The notes beneath the pieces are model-generated. The model did not search any database. It was not told where the DNA came from and worked only from the letters and a program-made list of their open reading frames with translations. From Pseudoramibacter porci (GTDB lineage: Bacteria > Bacillota > Clostridia > Eubacteriales > Eubacteriaceae): a stretch of DNA of 64,000 nt. A program made the translations under genes and the position numbers. The stretch covers positions 62,001 to 126,000 of the forward strand of contig NZ_VUMO01000003.1 of the NCBI RefSeq assembly GCF_009696145.1, in the 5' to 3' direction. Positions 9,144 through 17,384 of the stretch are shown here, piece after piece (positions within the stretch are counted from its first letter, which is position 1; each line of letters starts with the position of its first letter).

Positions 9144-10252
9144 CCTTCCTGTCCCCTTTCCATTAAATCGGTGAATTTTTCAAACAAATACCGGGTGTCG
9201 TTCGGGCCGGCGCTGGCTTCCGGATGGAACTGGACGGTGAAGGCGTGAATGTCCGGGTAGGCGATCCCTTCGCAGGTGCCGTCGTTCATGTTGATATGGG
9301 TGATCTGCCCGACCGACGGGTCCACCGTGTTGTTCACCACCGCGTAGCCGTGGTTCTGGCTGGTGATGTAAACCCGGTCCTGGGTCAAATCCTTGACCGG
9401 CTGATTGAGACCGCGGTGGCCAAAGGGCATTTTTTCGGTTTTGGCGCCATTGGCCAGCGCCATGAGCTGATGTCCGAGGCAGATGCCGAAAATCGGCTTG
9501 CCGTAGTCAATAAAGCGCTTGATGTTGTCGATGACCTGGATATTGTCCGTCGGGTCCCCCGGGCCATTGGACAACATGATGCCGTCCGGATTGAGCTCGC
9601 GGATATCTTCCATCGTCGAATTCCACGGCATGACGGTCACGTTGCAGCCGAACTGCAGCAGCTTTTCGAGAATGTTGTGCTTGTAGCCGAAATCCATGAG
9701 GGCGACGTGGTTCGCGCGGTTTTCCCGTTCGTAGAACCACCCCAGCTTGGAGACGGACACCTTCGGCACCGGGTTGACGATTTTGTAGCTGCGGATCTTT
9801 TCGAGCAGCGCATCCTTGTGGGCGAAGACGTCCTCGGTGGTGATGGCCCCGTTCATGGTGCCCTGTCGGCGAATCTTCCGGGTCAGCTGGCGGGTGTCCA
9901 CATCCCAGATGCCGACTTTGCCCTGGCTTTTTAAAAACGCGTCGATGGTGCCCGCTTCTCTGAAGTTAGACGGCGCTTCGCACCATTCCCGGACGATATA
10001 GCCGTTGACCCAGCTTTTCGAACTTTCCATATCGCTGTTATTGATCCCGTAGTTGCCGATTAGCGGGTAAGTCTGCATGACGATTTGCCCGCAATAGGAC
10101 GGGTCGGTCAACACTTCCTGATAACCGGTCATCCCGGTGGTAAAGACGATCTCGCCGATCGTGGTGCCTTCGCACCCAAAATGATATCCCTGATAAACCG
10201 AGCCGTCTGCCAAAAGCAGATAGGCCCGTTTATCCTTTTTAAAGTACGACAT
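9134..10252 (-). CDS. carA: Carbamoyl-phosphate synthase, small (glutaminase) subunit
   Basis: Class I glutamine amidotransferase subunit of 372 residues that releases ammonia from glutamine for CarB. The N-terminal CPSase small-chain domain (about 8-150) has FTTGMTGYQEVLTDPSYCGQ. The amidotransferase domain has the nucleophile Cys258 in FGICLGHQ and the His/Glu pair in FHPEAS near 343-345. It lies 51 bases after purA, and its stop overlaps the carB start, implying translational coupling. Confidence 0.98.
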   Translation of the reverse strand: MSYFKKDKRAYLLLADGSVYQGYHFGCEGTTIGEIVFTTGMTGYQEVLTDPSYCGQIVMQTYPLIGNYGINNSDMESSKSWVNGYIVREWCEAPSNFREAGTIDAFLKSQGKVGIWDVDTRQLTRKIRRQGTMNGAITTEDVFAHKDALLEKIRSYKIVNPVPKVSVSKLGWFYERENRANHVALMDFGYKHNILEKLLQFGCNVTVMPWNSTMEDIRELNPDGIMLSNGPGDPTDNIQVIDNIKRFIDYGKPIFGICLGHQLMALANGAKTEKMPFGHRGLNQPVKDLTQDRVYITSQNHGYAVVNNTVDPSVGQITHINMNDGTCEGIAYPDIHAFTVQFHPEASAGPNDTRYLFEKFTDLMERGQEGCL

Positions 10253-10303
10253 CAGATACCTCTTTCTTTTACAATGCTAAATGCCAACGCGGTTCCATCA
10301 CTC

Positions 10304-11575
10304 CTATCTTACGGCGAGAGAATCGTGGTCCGGGCCGACGCCGACGTAGTGAATCGGTGCGCCCACCTGGTCTTCGATAAATTTGATGTAATTTTTCGCG
10401 TTTTCCGGCAGATCGTCGATCTTGCGGATGTCGGTCGTGGAAGTCTGCCATCCCGGCAATTCTTCGTAAATGGGTTCGACCCGTTCCAAATCGTCGGTAT
10501 TCGGGAAATAATCCAGCTTTTTGCCGTCGAGTTTGTAACCGGTACAGACTTTGATGCTTTCGAGGAAGTCCAGCTTGTCGAGCTTGCACAGCGCCAATTC
10601 GTCAAAGCCGTTGACCAAATTGGTGTAGCGGATGATCGGCAGGTCGAGCCAGCCCAAGCGGCGGGAGCGGCCGGTGCGGACGCCGAATTCGTCGTCGTCC
10701 TTGGTGCCGTCGCCGCGGATGATGGCCAGCTGCGGGCTGTCTTCATCTTCTGTCGGGAAGGGGCCAGCACCCACGGCCGAAGAGAAGGCCTTGGCGACGC
10801 CAATGACTTTGTCGATTTTCTTCGCCGGAAAACCGCCGGTGACCGCCGCGTAAGCGCCGGACGGGCAGGACGAGGTGACGTAGGGGTAAATCCCCTGGTC
10901 GATGTCTTTCATCGCCGCCAGCTGCCCTTCAAAGAGGATGTTCTTGTCTTCATCGAGGTAGCGGTGAATGTAGCTGATCGGTTCGACGATGCGGTCGGCG
11001 AATTTTTCAGCCCAGTCCGCAAGTTTCGCGTCGACCTGTTCAATGGTGACGGCTTCGCCGCCGTAAGCGACCATCATCTTGTTGACCACGTCGAGGTAGT
11101 TGACCATCTTGTCGTGGGCGCGGTCCAGATCGAGTAAATCTTCCGCTCTTAAGTTCTTGCGCAGCATTTTAAAGGCGTAGCAAATGCCGATGCCGCGTTT
11201 GGTTGTGCCGATGCCGCCGTGGCTTTCCATCAGCGCATCCAGTTCCTGATGATAAGGCATCAGCAGGTGGGCTCTGCCGGAAATTTTGAGGTTGTCCGTG
11301 GAGACCCCCGCGTCTTCGACCTGTTTCATTTCTTCGGCAAGAACATCTAAATTGACGACGGTGCCGGTACCAATGAGGCATTCGCCGTCTTTATTGAAAA
11401 TGCCACTGGGCACCAGGTGAAATTTAAAGGTGCCGTAGTCGTTGACGACGGTGTGGCCGGCGTTGTCGCCGCCCTGAAACCGCACGATGAGGTCCTGTTT
11501 GTCGCAGAGGTAATCGATGATTTTGCCTTTGCCTTCGTCGCCGAACTGGGCGCCGACCAGTACTGTAACTGCCAT
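10304..11575 (-). CDS. purA: Adenylosuccinate synthetase
   Basis: Joins IMP and aspartate using GTP, the first committed step to AMP. It has 423 residues from the ATG at 11575, preceded by AAAGGA; a longer reading frame adds 12 residues with no ribosome site. The GTP-binding start AVTVLVGAQFGDEGKGK, the GDNAGHTVV segment, and the C-terminal SRRLGWLDLPIIRYTNLVNG are family hallmarks. It is the first gene of an apparent purA-carA-carB operon, which would link AMP synthesis to carbamoyl phosphate supply. Its promoter overlaps that of the divergent radical SAM gene. Confidence 0.97.
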   Translation of the reverse strand: MAVTVLVGAQFGDEGKGKIIDYLCDKQDLIVRFQGGDNAGHTVVNDYGTFKFHLVPSGIFNKDGECLIGTGTVVNLDVLAEEMKQVEDAGVSTDNLKISGRAHLLMPYHQELDALMESHGGIGTTKRGIGICYAFKMLRKNLRAEDLLDLDRAHDKMVNYLDVVNKMMVAYGGEAVTIEQVDAKLADWAEKFADRIVEPISYIHRYLDEDKNILFEGQLAAMKDIDQGIYPYVTSSCPSGAYAAVTGGFPAKKIDKVIGVAKAFSSAVGAGPFPTEDEDSPQLAIIRGDGTKDDDEFGVRTGRSRRLGWLDLPIIRYTNLVNGFDELALCKLDKLDFLESIKVCTGYKLDGKKLDYFPNTDDLERVEPIYEELPGWQTSTTDIRKIDDLPENAKNYIKFIEDQVGAPIHYVGVGPDHDSLAVR

Positions 11576-11649
11576 ATCTATCCATCCTTTCCAGACGGGA
11601 AGCCCGCCCATTTAAATTATTTGCCATAAATGACCAAAATACTGTGCAC

Positions 11650-11699
11650 ATTATAACACACACATTTATTTTGATAAAGCGTCAAGGATGGAATATAAT
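11650..11699. promoter_or_regulatory. Divergent promoters, purA operon / radical SAM gene
   Basis: Plus: TTGATA (11671-11676), 17 bases, TATAAT (11694-11699). Minus: weak TTTATC (11673-11678), 17 bases, TATAAT (11650-11655). The two -35 elements overlap, so the directions probably compete for polymerase. Confidence 0.75.
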
Positions 11700-11746
11700 A
11701 GACAAAACCCCATAAAATTTTAATTTTTTTAATAATTCGGTACGCT

Positions 11747-12658
11747 ATGAAAATCTTAACCCTCTCTGAGGCGCTGAAGCGCCGCTACCACACCAAAGTC
11801 TATAAACTGGCCCTCTCCTCGGGGTGCACCTGCCCCAATCGGGACGGCACCCTGGGCACCGGCGGCTGCACCTTCTGCTCCGCCGGCGGCTCCGGCGATT
11901 TTGCCGCGCCCCTCGCGCCCATCGCCGAGCAAATCGAAAGGGCTAAGGCCCTGGTCGATCCCAAGTTTCCGAAAAACATCGCCCCGGAAGACCGCCGCTA
12001 CATCGCCTATTTCCAATCCTACACCAACACCTACGTCAAAGGCGCCGAAGATTTAAGCCGGCTGGGCCGCCTCTACACCGAAGCCATCTCGCGCGCCGAC
12101 ATCGTCGGCCTCGCCATCGGCACCCGCCCCGACTGTCTGCCTGAGCCGGTGATCGAGATGCTCGCGGCCCTCAACGAAGTTAAGCCGGTCTGGGTGGAGC
12201 TGGGCCTGCAGACCGTCCACGAGGCCAGCGCCGAAGCCTTTCACCGGGGCTACCCCCTTGACGTATTTGAGTCGGCCTACCATCGGCTGGCCGCCGCCGG
12301 CATTCCGGCCGTCGTCCACGTGATTCTCGGCCTGCCCGGCGAGACGCGGAAGATGATGCTCGAGACTGTCGACTACCTCGCGAAGCTGTCGCCGACCCTC
12401 CCGGGGATCAAGCTGCAGCTCCTCCACGTCTTGAAGGGCACGGCCATGGGCGAGGCCTATCTAAAAGACCCCTTTCCCGTGTTCACCCTCGAGGCCTACA
12501 CCGATCTCGTCGTCGACTGTCTGAAGCGCCTGCCCGAAACCACGGTCGTCCACCGGCTTACCGGCGACGCGCCCAAGCGCCTTTTGATCGCGCCCAAATG
12601 GTCCGCCAACAAGCGGCTGGTGCTCAACACCCTGCGCGCGAAAATCGCCCGGGCTTAA
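11747..12658 (+). CDS. TIGR01212-type radical SAM protein (YhcC family)
   Basis: Radical S-adenosylmethionine enzyme of 303 residues, a normal length for the YhcC family. The N-terminal iron-sulphur cysteines fall in SGCTCPNRDGTLGTGGC and the following TFC, the wide spacing typical of this family rather than plain CxxxCxxC. FQSYTNTY, GTRPDCLPE and VELGLQT are other family segments. The substrate is unproven; homologues are suggested to act on tRNA or in queuosine-linked metabolism. A consensus promoter lies upstream, and the ribosome site is weak. The FabG-like SDR follows 29 bases later and may be co-transcribed. Confidence 0.88.
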   Translation: MKILTLSEALKRRYHTKVYKLALSSGCTCPNRDGTLGTGGCTFCSAGGSGDFAAPLAPIAEQIERAKALVDPKFPKNIAPEDRRYIAYFQSYTNTYVKGAEDLSRLGRLYTEAISRADIVGLAIGTRPDCLPEPVIEMLAALNEVKPVWVELGLQTVHEASAEAFHRGYPLDVFESAYHRLAAAGIPAVVHVILGLPGETRKMMLETVDYLAKLSPTLPGIKLQLLHVLKGTAMGEAYLKDPFPVFTLEAYTDLVVDCLKRLPETTVVHRLTGDAPKRLLIAPKWSANKRLVLNTLRAKIARA

Positions 12659-12687
12659 ACAAATTTATTTATAGAAGGGAAACTACC

Positions 12688-13422
12688 ATGCACGATTTTA
12701 AAAACAAAACGGCCCTCGTCACCGGCGCCTCCCGGGGCATCGGCGCGGCCATCGCCGAAGCCCTCGCCCAAAGGGGCTGCCGGCTGATCCTGACCTGTTC
12801 CCATTCCATGGATGCCCTCACCGCCCTGGCGGAAAGGCTCACCCAGACTTACGAAGTGATGGTCACACCGGCGGTCTGCGATGCGGGCCGCCCGGATCAG
12901 GTCGCGGCGCTGTTCGCCACCCACATCCGCCGCTTGGATTTCCTCATTAATAACGCCGGGCGGTCGGTCACCGGTCTCATCCAAGACCTCACGCCGGAAG
13001 CTTGGGACGATTTGGTGCGCACCAATCTCTCGTCCTGTTTTTATACGTCGCGGCTGGCCATTCCGAAATTTCTCGAAGGGGGCAGCGGCGCCATCGTCAA
13101 TATCTCCTCCGTCTGGGGGGACGTGGGCGCCGCGGCCGAAGCCGCTTACTCAGCGACAAAGGGCGGCGTGGCGGCCTTCACCCGGGCCCTCGGCAAGGAG
13201 CTGGCCCCGAGCCGCATCCCGGTTAACGCCCTCGCCTGCGGCTTCATCGACACGGCCATGAACGCGGAATACAATAGCGACGAGCGCGCGGCCATCCGCG
13301 CCGAAATTCCAGCGGACCGCTTCGGCACCCCCGAGGAGGTGGCGGCCGCTGTCATCCGCCTGCTCGACATGCCCGACTACCTGACTGGTCAGGTGATCCG
13401 CCTCGACGGCGGCTGGATTTAA
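12688..13422 (+). CDS. SDR-family oxidoreductase, FabG-like
   Basis: Classical short-chain dehydrogenase of 244 residues, NAD(P)-dependent. The ATG at 12688 has AGAAGGGAA upstream. Motifs: TGASRGIGAAIAEAL (12-26), NNAG near 89, NISSVWG near 136 and the YSATKGG catalytic Tyr/Lys near 150, with the C-terminal GQVIRLDGGW. It resembles 3-oxoacyl-ACP reductase, but no other fatty-acid genes adjoin, so it could reduce another ketone or alcohol. It sits right after the radical SAM gene and before the aldolase promoter. Confidence 0.88.
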   Translation: MHDFKNKTALVTGASRGIGAAIAEALAQRGCRLILTCSHSMDALTALAERLTQTYEVMVTPAVCDAGRPDQVAALFATHIRRLDFLINNAGRSVTGLIQDLTPEAWDDLVRTNLSSCFYTSRLAIPKFLEGGSGAIVNISSVWGDVGAAAEAAYSATKGGVAAFTRALGKELAPSRIPVNALACGFIDTAMNAEYNSDERAAIRAEIPADRFGTPEEVAAAVIRLLDMPDYLTGQVIRLDGGWI

Positions 13423-13488
13423 GCGCTTTTGCCCTAAAAGTGACAGCCTTTGTTCTGAAGATTACATCTTTTTGTCTGGCGGGCAGCC

Positions 13489-13517
13489 TTGAATTTCGGG
13501 GCTTTTTGATGTACAAT
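13489..13517 (+). promoter_or_regulatory. Promoter of the class I aldolase gene
   Basis: TTGAAT (13489-13494), 17 bases, TACAAT (13512-13517), about 70 bases upstream of the start codon. Confidence 0.8.
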
Positions 13518-13531
13518 TAAAAACACAATAG

Positions 13532-13576
13532 GGGTATTAGTGTATACCCGTGATCTTTACGTATCGCAAATGCGAT
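13532..13576 (+). promoter_or_regulatory. Two short dyads in the aldolase leader
   Basis: GGGTAT (13532-13537) is mirrored by ATACCC (13544-13549) across 6 bases. ATCGCA (13563-13568) is mirrored by TGCGAT (13571-13576). They lie just after the promoter and end close to the GAGGAGGG ribosome site, so each could be an operator or a small hairpin controlling the gene. No regulator is identified. Confidence 0.4.
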
Positions 13577-13590
13577 GAGGAGGGAATTTA

Positions 13591-14478
13591 ATGAATCAAA
13601 AACAATTAGACCGCATGCAGAAAGAACCGGGGTTCATTGCCGCACTCGATCAAAGCGGCGGCAGCACACCGAAGGCGCTGAAGGCCTACGGCATTCCAAA
13701 GACCCGCTATCGCAACGACGACCAGATGTTCGACCTGGTCCACGACATGCGCACCCGCATCATGACCAGCCCGTCGTTCACCAGTGACAAGATCCTGGCC
13801 GCGATTTTGTTTGAAAATACCATGGACCGCAAGGTCGAAGACCAGTACACCGCCGACTATCTCTGGAATGTGAAGGGGATCATTCCAATTTTGAAAGTCG
13901 ACAAAGGCCTGGCCGAGGAAAAAGACGGCGTCCAGCTCATGAAGCCAATGCCGCAGCTCAACGATTTGCTCAAACGCGCCGCGAAGCGCCACATCTTCGG
14001 GACGAAAATGCGCTCGGTGATCCACTCAGCAAACAAAGCCGGCATTAAAGCCATCGTCGACCAGCAGTTCGACATCGCCAAACGCATTGTCGCCGCGGGC
14101 TTCGTGCCGATCATCGAACCGGAAGTGGATATCCACGCTGCGGACAAGGCCGAAGCGGAAAAATTGCTTCACGCCGAAATCAAATCCCACCTCGCCGATT
14201 TGGAAGACGGCGACAAGGTGATGTTCAAGGTGACCATCCCGACCGAAGCCGGCCTGTACACCGACATCATGAAGGATGCCCATGTGGTGCGCGTCGTCGC
14301 CCTGTCCGGCGGCTACACCCGCAAAGACGCCTGCGTCAAGCTCGCCCAGAACCCGGGTCTGATCGCCAGCTTCTCAAGAGCGTTGACCGAAGGGCTGACC
14401 TGCCGCATGAACGACATGGATTTCAATTACCTGCTCGCCGACGCGATCGACAAGATTTATCAGGCCAGCATCAAATAA
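13591..14478 (+). CDS. fda: Fructose-bisphosphate aldolase, class I
   Basis: Cleaves fructose 1,6-bisphosphate through a Schiff base, without metal. It has 295 residues, matching the bacterial class I enzymes of staphylococci and related Firmicutes. Hallmarks: [19 protein letters not shown] (11-29), the lysine-bearing [14 protein letters not shown] near 93, and VPIIEPEVD near 170. A clear promoter precedes it and a strong terminator follows, so it is a single-gene unit. GAGGAGGG sits before the ATG. Confidence 0.95.
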   Translation: MNQKQLDRMQKEPGFIAALDQSGGSTPKALKAYGIPKTRYRNDDQMFDLVHDMRTRIMTSPSFTSDKILAAILFENTMDRKVEDQYTADYLWNVKGIIPILKVDKGLAEEKDGVQLMKPMPQLNDLLKRAAKRHIFGTKMRSVIHSANKAGIKAIVDQQFDIAKRIVAAGFVPIIEPEVDIHAADKAEAEKLLHAEIKSHLADLEDGDKVMFKVTIPTEAGLYTDIMKDAHVVRVVALSGGYTRKDACVKLAQNPGLIASFSRALTEGLTCRMNDMDFNYLLADAIDKIYQASIK

Positions 14479-14499
14479 CCGCGCCCATTGCATCCACAC

Positions 14500-14531
14500 A
14501 GCCGCTGCCCCTTGCAGCGGCTCTTTTTTTG
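14500..14531 (+). terminator. Terminator of the aldolase gene
   Basis: GCCGCTGC (14501-14508) pairs with GCAGCGGC (14514-14521), followed by a T run. Confidence 0.92.
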
Positions 14532-14596
14532 ATTTAAACTGTAGGCATTCAATCTTGCTCAACATTCGTCAATTTTAAAAGAAAGGAGGCGCCGCC

Positions 14597-15970
14597 GTGT
14601 CGAAAGCACACGACCCGTCAGATTTTGCCCACGGCAGGCTGACGTCCATCATTTTGCACCAGGCCGTGCCGGTGATGCTCGCCCAAATCGCGCAGATGCT
14701 CTACAACATCGTGGACCGCATCTACATCGGCCACATGCCGGAAACGGGCGATGCGGCTTTGAGCGGCGTTGGCCTCGTCTTCCCGATCATCACCATCATC
14801 GCCGCCTTTACCAATCTCTACGGCACCGGCGGCGCATCCCTCTTCGCCATCGCCCGAGGCGCCGGAGACGACGCCCAGGCAAAAAAAATCCTCGGCAACA
14901 CGACGGCACTCCTCGTCCTCACGTCTTTCACGCTGATGGCGGTGGGTTACGGCTTTGAAAGGCCGGTGCTGAGTCTTTTCGGCGCCGACGCCCACACCCT
15001 GCCCTACGCCACCGCCTACACCCGCATTTACCTGATCGGGACGGTGTTCTCGATGTTCGCGACGGGGCTGACGCCCTTTATCAATGCCGAGGGCTTCCCG
15101 CGCACGGGGATGATCACGACGATGCTCGGCGTCATCATCAACTGCGTCCTCGATCCGGTGTTCATTTTCACGCTGAACCTGGGGATCGCGGGCGCGGCTG
15201 TCGCCACGGTCATTTCCCAATTTGCGGCGGCGCTGTGGGTCTTTCGGTTTATGACCAGAAGCAGGGCTTCGCTGACCCTCGACCGGGACACCTGCCGCCT
15301 CGACGGGAAGCTCGTCCGGCGCATCATCGCCCTGGGCACCTCGGGCTTTATCATGAACTGCACCAACGCTCTGGTCCAAATCGTCTGCAACGCGACTTTG
15401 TCGGCCATCGGCGGCAGCCTTTACGTCGGCATCATGACCATCATCAATGCGATCCGCCAGATGGCGGAGCTGCCGGCGCTGGGCCTGACTTCGGGGACGT
15501 CGCCGGTCATCGGCTACAATTACGGGGCGAAGGCTTACGGCCGCGTAAAAAAAAGCATTCGCATCATGTTCGCCCTGACCTTCGCCTTCAGTCTGGCCAT
15601 TTGGATTTTCATCTCGGCCTGTCCCCATCTATTGATCGCGATTTTTACCAACAGCCCCCGGATGATCGCCGCGGGCCAGCACGCCGTGCGCCTGTATTTC
15701 TTCGGCTTCGTCTTCATGAGCCTGCAATACACCGGCCAGACGACGTTTATGGCCCTCGAAAAGCCGAAGCAGGCGATTTTCTTCTCGCTGCTGCGCAAGG
15801 CCTTCATCGTCGTGCCGCTGACGGTGGTGCTGCCTAAATTCCTTGGCGCCTCCGGTGTATTCGCGGCCGAACCCATCTCCAACCTCATCGGCGGTCTGGC
15901 CAGTTTTTCGACGATGATGCTCACCGTGTACCGCAGACTGCCCGCTGACGATTTCCCTACAAAAAAATAA
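14597..15970 (+). CDS. MATE-family multidrug/Na+ antiporter
   Basis: Integral membrane exporter of 457 residues with about 12 hydrophobic helices, the MATE (NorM/DinF-like) fold. The N-terminal repeat AVPVMLAQIAQMLYNIVDRI and GAKAYGRVKKSIR near 317 fit the family. It starts at GTG (14597), supported by GGAGG with good spacing; no ATG does better. Substrate (drug, toxin or metabolite) is unknown. No regulator is adjacent, and it is bounded by terminators on both sides. Confidence 0.93.
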   Translation: MSKAHDPSDFAHGRLTSIILHQAVPVMLAQIAQMLYNIVDRIYIGHMPETGDAALSGVGLVFPIITIIAAFTNLYGTGGASLFAIARGAGDDAQAKKILGNTTALLVLTSFTLMAVGYGFERPVLSLFGADAHTLPYATAYTRIYLIGTVFSMFATGLTPFINAEGFPRTGMITTMLGVIINCVLDPVFIFTLNLGIAGAAVATVISQFAAALWVFRFMTRSRASLTLDRDTCRLDGKLVRRIIALGTSGFIMNCTNALVQIVCNATLSAIGGSLYVGIMTIINAIRQMAELPALGLTSGTSPVIGYNYGAKAYGRVKKSIRIMFALTFAFSLAIWIFISACPHLLIAIFTNSPRMIAAGQHAVRLYFFGFVFMSLQYTGQTTFMALEKPKQAIFFSLLRKAFIVVPLTVVLPKFLGASGVFAAEPISNLIGGLASFSTMMLTVYRRLPADDFPTKK

Positions 15971-15971
15971 C

Positions 15972-16082
15972 ATAAAAAACAAAGCAGCCCGGATGACCGG
16001 ACTGCTTTGCCTTTTTATAAGGGATCTCTTCGGATGCGGGCACGCCCCCCGCTTTCTTTAGAAATCAACTTCCGAATTCAGA
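15972..16082 (-). ncRNA. Candidate small RNA, about 110 bases
   Basis: A consensus minus-strand promoter begins transcription near 16082, and an intrinsic terminator ends it near 15974. No reading frame with a ribosome site lies between. The RNA can fold: TTCGGA pairs with TCCGAA, enclosing a GCGGG/CCCGC hairpin, and the terminator stem closes the 3' end. Nothing downstream on the minus strand could be its target gene, because the MATE gene runs the other way. So this is an independent trans-acting RNA or a short antisense RNA. It matches no class I recognise. Confidence 0.5.
15974..16017. terminator. Bidirectional terminator (MATE gene / minus-strand small RNA)
   Basis: A long GC-rich stem (15981-15992 with 15997-16008, one mismatch) has T runs on both sides. 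It ends the MATE transcript on the plus strand and the candidate small RNA on the minus strand. Confidence 0.85.
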
Positions 16083-16088
16083 TTCAGA

Positions 16089-16117
16089 AGATAATTTCAT
16101 TCTACCCATAGGGGTAT
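16089..16117 (-). promoter_or_regulatory. Promoter of the candidate small RNA with embedded TACCC/GGGTA dyad
   Basis: On the minus strand: TTGACA (16112-16117), 17 bases, TAGAAT (16089-16094). The spacer carries TACCC-CTAT-GGGTA, a dyad that resembles operators of CsoR/RcnR-family metal or sulphur sensors. The resemblance is from memory of that family and is not proof. Confidence 0.65.
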
Positions 16118-16269
16118 ATGCTGTCAAGGCTTTTTACATATTTTTTATGCAATTTTTTTGCTCATGCATTGTATTTTTACAAAAATAAAAGTATCTTTTA
16201 TTTTGTCTCTATCCATTCTTATTTAAACGATTTTATGACGAATTCTGTGAATAAATGTAAAAATGCTTG

Positions 16270-16298
16270 TTGACTTTGGTTCTAGATGACGATATAAT
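16270..16298 (+). promoter_or_regulatory. Promoter of the SorC regulator gene
   Basis: TTGACT (16270-16275), 17 bases, TATAAT (16293-16298). The start codon is about 80 bases downstream. Between 16118 and 16269 nothing else is recognisable. Confidence 0.85.
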
Positions 16299-16379
16299 GA
16301 AAACATCATCACCTTGGGTAAAACAAGACGATGTATTCACTTTACACATTGCAGTCATTGATTGATAAGGAACAGACAG

Positions 16380-17333
16380 ATGAAGAAAATTGTTAACGAC
16401 GAACGACTCATGATCAAAATTTGCGATATGTATTACAATCAAAATTTAAGCCAAAAATCCATCGCCACGAAGCTCGGCCTCTCGCGCCCGACCATTTCCA
16501 GAATCATCAGTAATGCCCGCGCGGCCGGCGTCGTCACCATCACGATTAAAAACCTCGAGATGACCAATTACGTCGAGCTCGAGCACAAGATTGAATCGAT
16601 TTACGGCCTGAAGGAGGTTGTTGTTGTCGACCATTTCGACGATCCCGTCAAGCAGAAGGAAGAGCTCGGCCAAGTTGCGGCTGACTACCTGAAGCGCATT
16701 GTCGTGGACCGCGACATTGTCGGCGTTTCCATGGGCTCGACCCTTTACGAGACGGCGAAACATCTCGACGCGTGCTCAGCGAAAAATGTGTTCTTTGTGC
16801 CGATGATCGGCGGGATGGGACACCTTCGCAACGAGCTGCACTCGAACACCCTCGTTCAGCTCATGGCCCGCAAATTTGGCGACGGTAAATTCATTCCGAT
16901 GCACGCACCGGCCCGAGTGGCCAACCGCACCATCCGCGATGAATTTCTCAGCGAAATGAGTATCGCCCGCGTCATTAAAATGTGCGACTCCCTGGACATT
17001 GCGCTGGTCGGCATCGGCTACCCGAACAAGACCTCGGCGATCATGGCCACCGGTTATTATACCGAGGCGGAAATGAACGCGATGAAAAAGGCTGGCGTGG
17101 CTGGCGATATTTGCATGCAGTTTTTCGATTCCCACGGCGATACAGCGCCCTTTAAAAAACAGAATACCGTAATCGGCATCGAGATTAAAAAGCTCAGAAA
17201 GGTGCCCCATGCCATCGGTGTGGCCTCCGGTCTGGAAAAGCTCAACGCCATCAAAGGCGCCATCGAGGGCAAATACATTAACACGTTAATTACCGACGTC
17301 GACTGTGCGACACAGCTGGCGGAGAATAATTAA
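16380..17333 (+). CDS. SorC/DeoR-type sugar-binding transcriptional regulator
   Basis: Regulator of 317 residues. An N-terminal helix-turn-helix covers about 8-50 (ICDMYYNQNLSQKSIATKLG, then LSRPTISRI). The C-terminal sugar-phosphate-sensing domain of the SorC family covers 60-317 and includes GVSMGSTLYE near 115 and DIALVGIGYP near 205. The ATG at 16380 follows AAGGA; a TTG 18 bases earlier is less likely. It is first in line with the AraM-, AraL- and AraB-like genes, so it probably controls them in response to a phosphorylated sugar. Confidence 0.88.
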   Translation: MKKIVNDERLMIKICDMYYNQNLSQKSIATKLGLSRPTISRIISNARAAGVVTITIKNLEMTNYVELEHKIESIYGLKEVVVVDHFDDPVKQKEELGQVAADYLKRIVVDRDIVGVSMGSTLYETAKHLDACSAKNVFFVPMIGGMGHLRNELHSNTLVQLMARKFGDGKFIPMHAPARVANRTIRDEFLSEMSIARVIKMCDSLDIALVGIGYPNKTSAIMATGYYTEAEMNAMKKAGVAGDICMQFFDSHGDTAPFKKQNTVIGIEIKKLRKVPHAIGVASGLEKLNAIKGAIEGKYINTLITDVDCATQLAENN

Positions 17334-17384
17334 ATTTTCAATTTCGTTAATTCCAATTGTATTTATATTAAAGGAGATTTTAAA

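Noticed and set aside
13489-13590. Riboswitch before the aldolase gene
   Set aside because: Too short; only two small dyads, better explained as operators.
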